A DNA stretch of 64,000 nucleotides, taken from positions 186,001 to 250,000 of the forward strand of contig JAKFUK010000002.1 of assembly GCA_021732745.1 (NCBI GenBank), read 5' to 3'. Below, in pieces: positions 28,102 through 36,665 of this stretch. The position numbers were made by a program, and so were the translations under genes. Source of the DNA: Nevskia sp. (lineage in GTDB: Bacteria > Pseudomonadota > Gammaproteobacteria > Nevskiales > Nevskiaceae). The notes below the pieces were generated by a model that saw only the letters and a list, made by a program, of their open reading frames with translations, did no database searches and was not told where the DNA came from. Numbering within the stretch: position 1 is the first letter of the stretch; each line of letters begins with the position of its first letter.

Positions 28102-29379
28102 TTAATTTATTGATATTCGATTCTGTTGCCTTATAGCAATAGCAACAACAGCACCAACCAAAATACCGCCAAGTCTTTCATTAAAAATGTTACTAGTAAG
28201 ACTTACACCTAATAATGCAACGAGAGAAAAGCAAGAAAATAAGGCTGGAAACGCTGCTGATCCAGCATGCTTCGAAAGCCTTGCAGTCCTGAGCGCATGT
28301 ATTACTGTAAATAAAAAGGAAACTAGGAATAGTGGCCCCATAATAATTCCGTGCGCGAAAACCGGGTAGCTCCACGTCGAGTCTGCACCGTTTGTACTTT
28401 CGATAACTTCATCTGTACCAATAAAAGATAAGCCCGAAAGTAGCACTTCATCGAACACAAATTGAGCGCCGAATCCTTTTCCTGCTAGCAGTGTCAGTTT
28501 GCTGCTAGTTAGCTCATCGTATTGTCCTTTAAACTGGGCGAGGCGGTACAATAAGGTAATTTCTTCACCGGAATCCAATCTCTCTCCGGATAACCGTCCT
28601 GTCCATCGTTCGCCTACTCCCGAGGGTAAGGTAAATATCAGAATCGTCAAGCTTAAGAATAGCGCAGACAGGAGAAGCAACACTCTTCCGAATACTATCG
28701 GAGCGAAAATCTGGCTTCCTCGACCGTGTGCTGTTACTAAGGTCGCGATTAGCACAGTAGCTAGGGAAATTATATAGCCTCGTGTTATTGACAAAAAAAC
28801 TATTGACAGAAAATAACTAATACCAATCAACGCCAACCGCCGATGCGTTTTACTGTATATAGCAGCTACGCTTGAACCCAAGATGAAAGGTAGGCTAGGC
28901 GAAAGAATCTCCCATCGAGCATTTTCAAGTTCAATGCCACCAAAGGTGACCGCGTAAACAAGACGCCATCCACAAGATATGGCTGAAACTATAATTATAG
29001 TTCGAATGATAAGGCGTTCTTGCACGCCGTTTTGCAACGCAATCAGCACTGCCAAAATACTCTGTGCATAAAGAGCATACGGCAAGATAACGCTAATAAA
29101 ATCTTTGTGCGCTGTATCGGAACTTGCGACGAGTGCTATTGGAGCCCATGCGCAGAAGGCCACCGCGATCACAAGTACTCGTTTCCCGAATCGCGAGCCG
29201 GTATCGATCTGTCCGCGGCTCAAAGCCAGCCCTGAGAGTATGACGCCCAACCCGCCCAGCACTGAAATTGCAAGGAAGATATATTGAATGACCGATGGTC
29301 CGCCTTCGCCATCGCCCCGAAAATCGAACACGAATCCGCCGAGAAGCATCAGGAGCGATAATCGCAACAGGTCTTTCAT
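28102..29379 (-). CDS. O-antigen polymerase/ligase-like membrane protein (Wzy-type)
   Basis: The 425-residue protein has about ten to twelve hydrophobic helices and one large loop between helices in the second half (about residues 270-350, TGRLSGERLDSGEEITLLYRL onward). That loop is followed by a VFAHGIIMGPLFLV helix, as in the O-antigen ligase (Wzy_C) family. Wzy polymerises flipped repeat units in the periplasm. Wzy proteins are poorly conserved, so the call rests on topology and on lying in a cluster with Wzx and Wzz. The gene is AT-rich. Confidence 0.72.
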   Translation of the reverse strand: MKDLLRLSLLMLLGGFVFDFRGDGEGGPSVIQYIFLAISVLGGLGVILSGLALSRGQIDTGSRFGKRVLVIAVAFCAWAPIALVASSDTAHKDFISVILPYALYAQSILAVLIALQNGVQERLIIRTIIIVSAISCGWRLVYAVTFGGIELENARWEILSPSLPFILGSSVAAIYSKTHRRLALIGISYFLSIVFLSITRGYIISLATVLIATLVTAHGRGSQIFAPIVFGRVLLLLSALFLSLTILIFTLPSGVGERWTGRLSGERLDSGEEITLLYRLAQFKGQYDELTSSKLTLLAGKGFGAQFVFDEVLLSGLSFIGTDEVIESTNGADSTWSYPVFAHGIIMGPLFLVSFLFTVIHALRTARLSKHAGSAAFPALFSCFSLVALLGVSLTSNIFNERLGGILVGAVVAIAIRQQNRISIN

Positions 29380-29416
29380 TCTTACAGATACCGCCGCACC
29401 CGTCTGATACCAGTCT

Positions 29417-30274
29417 TCATGACGCTGCGTGCCAACAAGCAGGCAGCGTCAGCGTAGGAAGCGGTGTGTTATCGCTGTCAAGTGGGTGTGGGAAGGTGGT
29501 CGCAAATCCGGTCGTCCTGCCGCGATCCTTGCGCAAAAATGTAAACTCGGCGAGCACAGGAATCTCGATGCTATCGATCACGACACTACCACCGACGTTA
29601 TTTGGATGGATGTGGACGCAGTAATGGCTGACAAGCAGCTTTTCAAACACGCGCGATGCAATTCGGAAGTAGGGCTCGCTGAAAAGCATGTTCAAGTCGT
29701 GAAATTCTACGACGATGATGCGAAAGCGCGACAGCAAGGCATCGGTCATCGAAAAAAAAGTTTCGTATTCATAGCCTTCGATATCGATCTGCAATAAAAG
29801 ATCATCCGTATCGTTTGCAATTGAATCGCGCACCCAAGTGTCCATTGTCATGAAGACTTCCGTATCTGTCGCACCGATGAATTTTTTTGTGAACGTAAAG
29901 CGCTCGTGGTTCACCGGCAGCGCATCGATAGATCTGTCGGCGAGAAAAATGGGAATTCCTCTAACTGCGCAGTCCAGTTCAAATCCTGAGATACGGTCTA
30001 CGCCTGGGGAGAACACAGCGGCGATGCGATCGAGATCATCCGGTATTAGGTAGCCACCGTCGCCATTTGGGCCGAGCTGGATTAGTGGAGTCGCGGTGGT
30101 AATCGGTCGCAGGCTGGAGATCAGCCGTTTTAGCTCGACCGATGCGGTCATCCGAGAAGGATAGGCGTTTACCGCAGCGAGCGTGGCGACGGTGGCACGC
30201 TTAAGCAGGCTTTTCATTTTGTCGATCGTGGGGAACAGGTCATTCAGTTCGAAGTCTATGCGGCCTACAAGCAC
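29417..30274 (-). CDS. FkbM family methyltransferase (second copy)
   Basis: The 285-residue frame starts at a GTG 9 bp after the flippase stop; the ATG at 30217 (MKSLLKR) is an alternative. The pattern LGPNGDGGYLIPDD, then VFSPGVDRISGFELDCA, then DLLLQIDIEGYEYETFFSM and IIVVEFHDLN fits the FkbM subgroup whose first motif reads GxxxDGGY. It probably methylates a sugar hydroxyl. It differs strongly from the copy at 24543-25292, so two distinct methylations or methyl acceptors are likely. Base composition lies between the AT-rich block and the backbone. Confidence 0.82.
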   Translation of the reverse strand: MLVGRIDFELNDLFPTIDKMKSLLKRATVATLAAVNAYPSRMTASVELKRLISSLRPITTATPLIQLGPNGDGGYLIPDDLDRIAAVFSPGVDRISGFELDCAVRGIPIFLADRSIDALPVNHERFTFTKKFIGATDTEVFMTMDTWVRDSIANDTDDLLLQIDIEGYEYETFFSMTDALLSRFRIIVVEFHDLNMLFSEPYFRIASRVFEKLLVSHYCVHIHPNNVGGSVVIDSIEIPVLAEFTFLRKDRGRTTGFATTFPHPLDSDNTPLPTLTLPACWHAAS

Positions 30275-30283
30275 AGGACGTGC

Positions 30284-31825
30284 CTAGGTGACTGCTGTCG
30301 GCAAGTTGGCGATGCGGTAGCCATTAATTTCTTTAGCCCAATAGATCAATTGTCGGCCAAATCGAATCCCGAGGTCGGCAATTGTCAGCGTGATAGCCGC
30401 TGTCAACCCCCACGGAAGGATGCCCCTAACAGCTTCATCTGGCGATATCGCGATACATATTGCGACAAGCAGGACGAGCATGATCGGCGAGACCGCACGT
30501 GCTATCCCGACAAGTAGCCGCCGCCGGGCTCCAGCATCAAGGTTAGGTCCTGCAAAGATGAGGTAAAGGCCCGGCAGCGCCAATCCCAGTCCGTACGCCA
30601 CAGCCACTGCATTCCCGCCGAACAGCGGCAGGGTCAAAAGGGTTGCAATCACGAACGTGGCTGCCTGCACCACGAAGGCGCGTGTGGTCACCGCCACGCA
30701 CCCGGCACCGAGGGCGTAGGAAAACGCAGGTCCGCCGATTATGCTGCCGAGGTTGCCAGCGAGCAGAATCCAGAACACTGCAAGGAAGTCAAGGCGGATG
30801 GTTCCGAGCGCAAGTAGCGAAAGTACTGGAGAAATCAAACTGGCTAGAGCAATGACCGCCGCCGCTAGAACGGCGATTGCACCGCTCGACGCTTTGAAGA
30901 GAGCATCCGTGCGGGCAGTGCTGTCCTTGATGAATGCATAAAACGGCACCATTGCCTGTGCAGAACTGGAGAATAGAAGGCGGATGTTTCCTGCGACTTT
31001 CGCCGCCAGGTCGAACAGGGCTGCGAACTCGACGCCGCCGAGGCGCCCAGCCAGTACGCGGGATAATGGCTCGAAAAGTATGATAAGAATCGAGTTAGTT
31101 TGCGTGAACTTGCCTATCGCCAGCAGTTCCCTAAATGCGGTTCTCGACCACACTACCGGAACTGCAGACAATCCTGGAATCCGACGCCGCAAACCTATCC
31201 AGGCAAGTGCTGCCGACCATAAGCCTTGCACAATGACAGACACAGGCAAAGCCAGCGCACCCAAATGCCCAATAAGTATCCATACCGCTGCCAGACTAAT
31301 CAGATTGCCGCCGATCGCCACAATAGCGCGATAACGGAAATTGCCAATGCCGTCATGGCAGGACAAAAAGGTGATCGAAAGCGCTGTCACTATCAAGGCG
31401 GCATCCGCGCCAACTACAAGCGGGACCACCAATGGCTGGTCGACCTCAGAGGACATCTGACCGGCGAACCACATCAGCGGCCAAGTCAACAGCGCGGTTA
31501 AGAATAGCGTACCAAGGGTAGACGACAACACAGCCGTTTCGATCATATCTGCAGTCTGCCGAGTGCCTCTCCGACCAGTCTCGCGGCCCAATCCCTGCGC
31601 CAGGAGTCGAGGCAGCGCTCCCGCGAAACCCATATCACCGACCCGACCGAATGACGCTGCCGCAGAAGCCACAGACCAGAGTCCCAGCGAGGCGAGACCG
31701 ATCTCGATGACAGCAATTCGATAGGTCAAAAAAAGCACTAGCGACTGCACGATGATCTGCGCTGCGGAAAAAAGCAGAGCACTACCTGCACCGCTGGCTG
31801 AATTGTCACCGAAGCGCACTTTCAA
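30284..31825 (-). CDS. Polysaccharide repeat-unit flippase (Wzx-type)
   Basis: The 513-residue protein has about twelve to fourteen membrane helices of the MOP superfamily, with the early pattern IGLASLGLWSVASAAASF and GFAGALPRLLAQ typical of oligosaccharide flippases. It should move the undecaprenyl-linked repeat to the periplasmic face for the Wzy-like protein. It lies directly upstream of the second FkbM gene. It is distinct in sequence from the flippase at 5174-6628. Confidence 0.85.
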   Translation of the reverse strand: MKVRFGDNSASGAGSALLFSAAQIIVQSLVLFLTYRIAVIEIGLASLGLWSVASAAASFGRVGDMGFAGALPRLLAQGLGRETGRRGTRQTADMIETAVLSSTLGTLFLTALLTWPLMWFAGQMSSEVDQPLVVPLVVGADAALIVTALSITFLSCHDGIGNFRYRAIVAIGGNLISLAAVWILIGHLGALALPVSVIVQGLWSAALAWIGLRRRIPGLSAVPVVWSRTAFRELLAIGKFTQTNSILIILFEPLSRVLAGRLGGVEFAALFDLAAKVAGNIRLLFSSSAQAMVPFYAFIKDSTARTDALFKASSGAIAVLAAAVIALASLISPVLSLLALGTIRLDFLAVFWILLAGNLGSIIGGPAFSYALGAGCVAVTTRAFVVQAATFVIATLLTLPLFGGNAVAVAYGLGLALPGLYLIFAGPNLDAGARRRLLVGIARAVSPIMLVLLVAICIAISPDEAVRGILPWGLTAAITLTIADLGIRFGRQLIYWAKEINGYRIANLPTAVT

Positions 31826-31944
31826 AGTTCCCCATCACGACACTCGTTCATTGCTCGTACATGAGCCTGATACGGAATATCCTGCCCATTACATCTCGCC
31901 AAAATCGACTCGGCTCGTGAAGACCGACTTCGCGAAAGCGTGAC

Positions 31945-32856
31945 CTACTGATTCGCAAGCGATCGATCTCTGTCCAGTCGTCCCATTCGCACAGCCAACT
32001 TGCGCGGCAACGCGAACGCCAGCCCACAACCGATGGTCAGGCCCAAAAAGATAGCCAGGATCACGATGCGCGCCCGCTTTGGGCTGCTGCGCTTTTCCGA
32101 AACGCGCGCTGGGTCGATGATACGAAAGGCAAACTCCTCACTGCCATTGGCAACCATCACTTGCTTGATCTGATTCTCAATGAGCCCGTAAATGGCTGTC
32201 TGAAGTTCGACGACACTGGTTTTCTTTAATTGTTCGTTGAGGTAGTCCAAGTTGCGCTGCGCTTCGGCAATGGCACGAGTTCGTAGCGTCGCGTTGGTAC
32301 GTGCTACCAACTCTGCCGCCCATTTCGCGGCGAGCTGAGGGTCAGACCAAGTAATAGTGAGCGTAATCAGGCCTGTCTTCTTGTCGTCGTGCACGGAACG
32401 AATTTTCTCCCTGAACAATTTTTCCGCTTTCCAAGGGGTAGGTTGCTTTGCGGGATCGGAGATCGTCCAGACCTTGCCTGCAGCATTCCAGTCATCTTCG
32501 TAAAGCACCGGGAGCAGATTATTGTCGCGAATGAATGCTTCGGTGAGGACTCCCGATTGCAGGGTAGCGATCGCTTCGGACTTCCGCCCGCCCCCGCCGC
32601 CGAGGCTCAACCCTCCGAGTGAGGCGATCCCGCCGAACTGCGACAACAAAGCACCAGCACCACCGAGCTTGCCGCCAACGTCGTCGCCGTTCGGTGCGAG
32701 CACCACAGATGACTCAAATTTTTCCGGCAACACAAATGCAATTGCGACGCCGATCCCGGCGGCAACTGCCGTCGCGCATATGATCAGCAATCGTCTCGAC
32801 CACAGGGTCGCTGCAAGATCGCCTATGGAGATTTCCGCGCTTGAACTGTCCATCAA
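31945..32856 (-). CDS. Wzz-type chain-length determinant / polysaccharide co-polymerase
   Basis: The 303-residue protein has the Wzz layout: a short cytoplasmic start (ISIGDLAATLWSRR), a first membrane helix at about 23-43, a periplasmic domain with a Gly-rich stretch (about 60-95) and a coiled-coil-prone region (about 190-235), and a second helix at about 265-283. The C-terminus is short and has no tyrosine-kinase domain. It controls polymer length with Wzy. It is the first minus-strand gene of the locus and is divergent from rmlB. Confidence 0.85.
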   Translation of the reverse strand: MMDSSSAEISIGDLAATLWSRRLLIICATAVAAGIGVAIAFVLPEKFESSVVLAPNGDDVGGKLGGAGALLSQFGGIASLGGLSLGGGGGRKSEAIATLQSGVLTEAFIRDNNLLPVLYEDDWNAAGKVWTISDPAKQPTPWKAEKLFREKIRSVHDDKKTGLITLTITWSDPQLAAKWAAELVARTNATLRTRAIAEAQRNLDYLNEQLKKTSVVELQTAIYGLIENQIKQVMVANGSEEFAFRIIDPARVSEKRSSPKRARIVILAIFLGLTIGCGLAFALPRKLAVRMGRLDRDRSLANQ

Positions 32857-32955
32857 TCGAAGGGTTGCGAGGGTGAGGTGGCCATTATGGCAGCTTGAAC
32901 CTCATCGTCCCGGAACCGCGCGGCAGGTAGCGGCACCGTATACATCTGCGGGACG

Positions 32956-34008
32956 ATGATGAAAAATCAATCACCCCGCCGGGTCCTGATCACCGGCTGC
33001 GCCGGCTTCATCGGTTCTGCCCTCGTCAACCAATGGCTCGCGGAAACCGACTGGCAGCTGATCGGCGTCGACAAGCTTGGCTACGCCGGGCTGCGGGAGT
33101 CGCTGGTTCCGGCACTGGATCATCCGCGATTCACGCTGAATGTCGCGGATATCTGTGATGGCCCGGCCTTGTACGCGCTTTTTTCTGCGGTGCGGCCGGA
33201 CGCGGTGGTGCATCTGGCTGCCGAAAGCCATGTTGATCGCTCGATTGACGCTCCTGCGGCCTTCATCCAGACCAATCTGGTCGGCACGGCGATGCTGCTG
33301 GAGGCGGCGCGCGCGCATTGGGAGTCCCTTTCACCGGCCAATCGGGCCGCGTTCCGCTTCCTGCATGTCTCGACCGACGAGGTATTCGGTGCCTTGGGGC
33401 CGGGTGGCCGCTTTGACGAGCGATCCCCGCACGCGCCGAACTCGCCGTATTCGGCGACCAAGGCCGGGGCCGATCATCTGGTGCGGGCCTGGCATCGCAG
33501 CTACGGGCTGCCGGTGCTGACCACGCACAGCCCAAACAATTACGGGCCGCGCCAACTACCCGAAAAACTGATTCCAAGAATGATCGTGCAGGCGCTTCGT
33601 GGCGAGCCGCTGCCGGTATATGGCGATGGCGGCAATGTGCGCGACTGGCTGCATGTGGATGACCATGCGCGCGCGTTGCGCGTGGTTCTCGAACGGGGCG
33701 TGGTCGGCGACAGCTACTGCGTGGGCGGCGGCACCGAGCTTAGTAATCTCGATCTCGTTCACCGGCTATGCGATTTGCTCGATGAACGACGCCCCGCGAA
33801 CGCGCCGCATGCGCGGCTGATCCGTTTCGTGGCGGATCGCCCCGGACACGATTGGCGTTACGCCATTGATGGCTCGAAGCTGGAACGGTCGCTGGGCTGG
33901 ACGCCGCGCGTCGGCTTTGCCGATGGTCTGGCGGCAACAGTGGACTGGTACCTTGATCATCCGGCATGGTTGTCGCAGGCGATTGCGAGACTCGACCGAC
34001 CGGGCTGA
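32956..34008 (+). CDS. rfbB: dTDP-glucose 4,6-dehydratase
   Basis: The 350 residues show GCAGFIGSA, HLAAESHVDRSI, VSTDEVFG with the catalytic Thr/Asp/Glu group, YSATKAGADHL (YxxxK), NNYGPRQLPEKLIP and RDWLHVDDHARAL, the diagnostic RmlB set. It converts dTDP-glucose to dTDP-4-keto-6-deoxyglucose, the entry to rhamnose and other deoxysugars. rmlA, rmlC and rmlD are not nearby, so the product's fate is unknown. It starts a two-gene plus-strand unit with wzi. Confidence 0.93.
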   Translation: MMKNQSPRRVLITGCAGFIGSALVNQWLAETDWQLIGVDKLGYAGLRESLVPALDHPRFTLNVADICDGPALYALFSAVRPDAVVHLAAESHVDRSIDAPAAFIQTNLVGTAMLLEAARAHWESLSPANRAAFRFLHVSTDEVFGALGPGGRFDERSPHAPNSPYSATKAGADHLVRAWHRSYGLPVLTTHSPNNYGPRQLPEKLIPRMIVQALRGEPLPVYGDGGNVRDWLHVDDHARALRVVLERGVVGDSYCVGGGTELSNLDLVHRLCDLLDERRPANAPHARLIRFVADRPGHDWRYAIDGSKLERSLGWTPRVGFADGLAATVDWYLDHPAWLSQAIARLDRPG

Positions 34009-34110
34009 TTCCGGCCCACTTGGCTATCTTCCAGCGGCGCGATGGAACGCGGTTCCCTGACCGGCTGCCCCTTGATCCGGGCAAAAAACCAATCTCAACA
34101 AGCATTCGAT

Positions 34111-35649
34111 ATGTCAATCACCGCCATGATCCGCCGCTGCGCGACCTGTTTTGCCTGCTGTCAGTGGGCAGTTGCCCCGGCTTTGCTCGTCCTGTTCGCC
34201 GGGCTGTTGACATCCGCCGCTGCGTTGGCGGCGCCCTGGATTGACGGGGGCGACCGCAGCTTGCGCAGCGACATCGAACTACTGGCCGCGCGCGGTCTGA
34301 TCGCCGGGCCGGTCACCACCTGGCCGATTCCGGCGGGGCAGTTCGCGAATCTGCAGGAGGGCACCTCACTCGCCGGCCAGCCCGAACACGTCCGTAAAGC
34401 CGCCCAGCGCGTGCTGACGCGGCTGGGTGGCCCCGGCGGCGGTCTTCGACCTTCTGGCGAGGTTCGGGTGGCAAGCGATCCCAACCTGATCCGGGATTTC
34501 GGTGACAACGCCCGCGATGAGGTGGATGCCCGCGTCGGCCTTGATTACGACGGCGAGCGCTTTGCGGCGAATCTTCGGGTGGGTGCCCTGTCCGGCTTTG
34601 ATGGCAACGGTTACCGCCCGACGCTGGACGGCAGCTATGCGACGGCCCTGCTCGGCAACTGGCAGCTGTATGGCGGCTTCGTCGAGAAATGGTACGGGCC
34701 GGGCCAGGTGTCGAGCCTGATCCTGTCGAACAACTCGCGGCCGTTTCCGAAGATCGGCATCACGCGCAACGGCACGGAAGCCTTTGAAACACGCTGGCTG
34801 AGCTGGCTCGGCAACTGGCAGCTCGATTTTTTTGTCGGCCTGCTCGAAGAGCAGCGCCGTCAGGTGCAGGACACTTGGGTCGGCTCGCTGCGTTTCGAGT
34901 TCATGCCCGCACAAGGCTTCACGGTGGCGATCACGCGCGCCGTGCAGTTCTGCGGCGAATCCCTCGGTTGTAACCCGCTGGAAGCCGCGTTCGCGATCAA
35001 CAACACCGACTCCGACCGCAACAACTCGAACGACCAAGCGACGATCGAGTTCAAATATGTCCGCGATTTCAATCGCTTCACTGTTTCGCCTTACGTGCAA
35101 TTCCTGAATGACGACACAGGACCCTTTATCAACGCATTCACCAGCTATTTGACCGGCTTGAACTGGGCCGGACCCTGGGGTGCGAGCGGTGCCGCGTGGA
35201 GCTTCACGGCCGAATACAGCGATACCCGCGCAACCGACGACTGGTTCGAGTTCGACGACCGGCTGACCGGGCTCGCCTACAACAACGACGAGTACGCCGA
35301 CGGCTTCCGCTACCGGGGCCGTACCATCGGATTTTCGCTCGACAGCGATTCCACGCTGATTTCACTTGTCGGCGGCCTCACCGACAGCCGTGGGCGACAT
35401 TACCGGCTGGCATGGCACAACGCCCAGATCAGCACCGCCGAACTGGCTGCGCTTCAAGCCACCGGAACGAACTTTCAGTTCAATTCGGTCAGCGCCCAAC
35501 CGGTGAACGTGCACCAGATCGAAGGCGGCATCAGCGCCCCCTGGCGCAACTTCCTGTTCGATCTGTCGGTGCGCTGGCAGGACGCCACACCATTTCCGGA
35601 TCGGGGCTCGGAGTTCAATGTCGAAGCCGGGGTGCAGTTTCGGTTTTGA
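34111..35649 (+). CDS. wzi: Capsule assembly protein Wzi family (outer-membrane beta barrel)
   Basis: The ATG at 34111 places a signal peptide (hydrophobic ALLVLFAGLLTSAAALA, cleavage near AAP) at the start of 512 residues; the frame is open to 34042. After an N-terminal helical region (about 30-110), the rest is rich in alternating beta strands with aromatic girdles, including YGGFVEKWYGPGQVSSLIL and ISAPWRNFLFDLSVRW, and ends in a terminal Phe (VQFRF), as outer-membrane proteins do. Wzi binds capsular polymer at the cell surface. Its presence indicates a cell-attached, capsule-like product. Confidence 0.9.
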   Translation: MSITAMIRRCATCFACCQWAVAPALLVLFAGLLTSAAALAAPWIDGGDRSLRSDIELLAARGLIAGPVTTWPIPAGQFANLQEGTSLAGQPEHVRKAAQRVLTRLGGPGGGLRPSGEVRVASDPNLIRDFGDNARDEVDARVGLDYDGERFAANLRVGALSGFDGNGYRPTLDGSYATALLGNWQLYGGFVEKWYGPGQVSSLILSNNSRPFPKIGITRNGTEAFETRWLSWLGNWQLDFFVGLLEEQRRQVQDTWVGSLRFEFMPAQGFTVAITRAVQFCGESLGCNPLEAAFAINNTDSDRNNSNDQATIEFKYVRDFNRFTVSPYVQFLNDDTGPFINAFTSYLTGLNWAGPWGASGAAWSFTAEYSDTRATDDWFEFDDRLTGLAYNNDEYADGFRYRGRTIGFSLDSDSTLISLVGGLTDSRGRHYRLAWHNAQISTAELAALQATGTNFQFNSVSAQPVNVHQIEGGISAPWRNFLFDLSVRWQDATPFPDRGSEFNVEAGVQFRF

Positions 35650-35694
35650 TTGGCGGCGACCGGCGGGACCTCATTCGATCTTGGGTAGCGCATG

Positions 35695-35736
35695 AACCGC
35701 GTGGGCAGATGAAGCCTGCCCACCCTACCCGCCCTG
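35695..35736. repeat. REP-like palindrome (GTGGGCAG type)
   Basis: GTGGGCAG and CCTGCCCACCCTAC form a short inverted repeat with a 6-nt spacer between wzi and the convergent solute-binding protein gene, whose 3' end it overlaps. It may also act as a transcription barrier. Confidence 0.6.
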
Positions 35737-36555
35737 CACGTTCACCAGCCAGGCGGTGCCTTCGAACCATTTGTTGTAGAGCGCGTCGTAGGTGCCGTCG
35801 TTGCGGATCTGGTCCTGGAAGTGGTCGAGCCAGTTGAGGAAGTCCGGGTCGCCCTTGCGGATGGCCCAGCCGAGCGGTTCGCGGGTGAACGGTTCCTTCA
35901 AATGCACCAAGGCGTCCTTGTACTGCGCGCCGTAGACGACGTTGAACGGCAGGTCGTAGACAAAGGCGTCGGCGCGGCCGTTGCGCACTTCGAGGGCGGC
36001 GTCGGCTTCGGTCTCGAAGGTCTTGAGCTTGACCTTGCCGAGGTAGCGGCGCGCGGCGATTTCGCCGGTGGTGCCGAGTTTGGTGGCGACGGTGTACTTC
36101 GGATCGTTGAGTTCCTTGACCGTTTTCACCGTGTCCCGGTGCTTGGCGTTCAGGAGGATGGTCTGGCCGATGATGATGTAGGGCTCGGCGAAATTGACCT
36201 GCAGGTTGCGCTCCGGCGTGATGGTCATGCCGGACATGAGGATGTCGAACTTGTCGGTCAGCAGGGCCGGGATGATGCCGTCCCACTGGGTGTTGACGAA
36301 GCTGACCTTGACGCCCATGTAGCGGGCCATGAGCTTGGCGAGATCGACATCGAAGCCGATGATTTCGCCGCGCTTGTCGCGCATCTCGAACGGCAGGTAG
36401 CCGGCTTCCAGGCCCACCCGCAGCTCGCCGCGCTTCAGGATCTGGTTGAGGGTGGATTTTTCCCACAGCGCCTGGTCGGCGGCGCGAACTTGCAGCGGTG
36501 CGAGCCAGCTCAGCAGCAGGATCGTGGCGGTCAGCAGGGCTCGGCGCATCGTCAT
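35725..36555 (-). CDS. Amino-acid-type ABC transporter solute-binding protein (family 3), orphan
   Basis: The 276-residue protein has a signal peptide (ALLTATILLLSWLAPLQVRA) and the family-3 binding fold: RVGLEAGYLPFEMRDKRGEIIGFDVDLAKLMA, the hinge motif WDGIIPALLTDKFDILMSGMTITPER and a second lobe with LGTTGEIAARRYL. Such proteins bind polar or charged amino acids in the periplasm and deliver them to a permease. No permease or ATPase gene is adjacent, so it either serves a remote transporter or acts in sensing. Confidence 0.88.
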   Translation of the reverse strand: MTMRRALLTATILLLSWLAPLQVRAADQALWEKSTLNQILKRGELRVGLEAGYLPFEMRDKRGEIIGFDVDLAKLMARYMGVKVSFVNTQWDGIIPALLTDKFDILMSGMTITPERNLQVNFAEPYIIIGQTILLNAKHRDTVKTVKELNDPKYTVATKLGTTGEIAARRYLGKVKLKTFETEADAALEVRNGRADAFVYDLPFNVVYGAQYKDALVHLKEPFTREPLGWAIRKGDPDFLNWLDHFQDQIRNDGTYDALYNKWFEGTAWLVNVQGG

Positions 36556-36610
36556 CGGGTTCTCGAAAAGGTTGGCCGGAGCTTATCACCGGGCTTGTCC
36601 GGTTTCGGAC

Positions 36611-36642
36611 AGCAAAAAGCCGGCCTCTTTCGAGGCCGGCTT
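36611..36642 (-). terminator. Intrinsic terminator after the subtilase gene
   Basis: A perfect 11-bp stem (AAGCCGGCCTC with its complement) and a TTTC loop are followed on the minus strand by TTTTGCT. It lies about 25 bp past the protease stop and before the upstream end of the solute-binding protein gene. Confidence 0.85.
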
Positions 36643-36665
36643 CCGTTTGCGTCAGTGACCGATGA

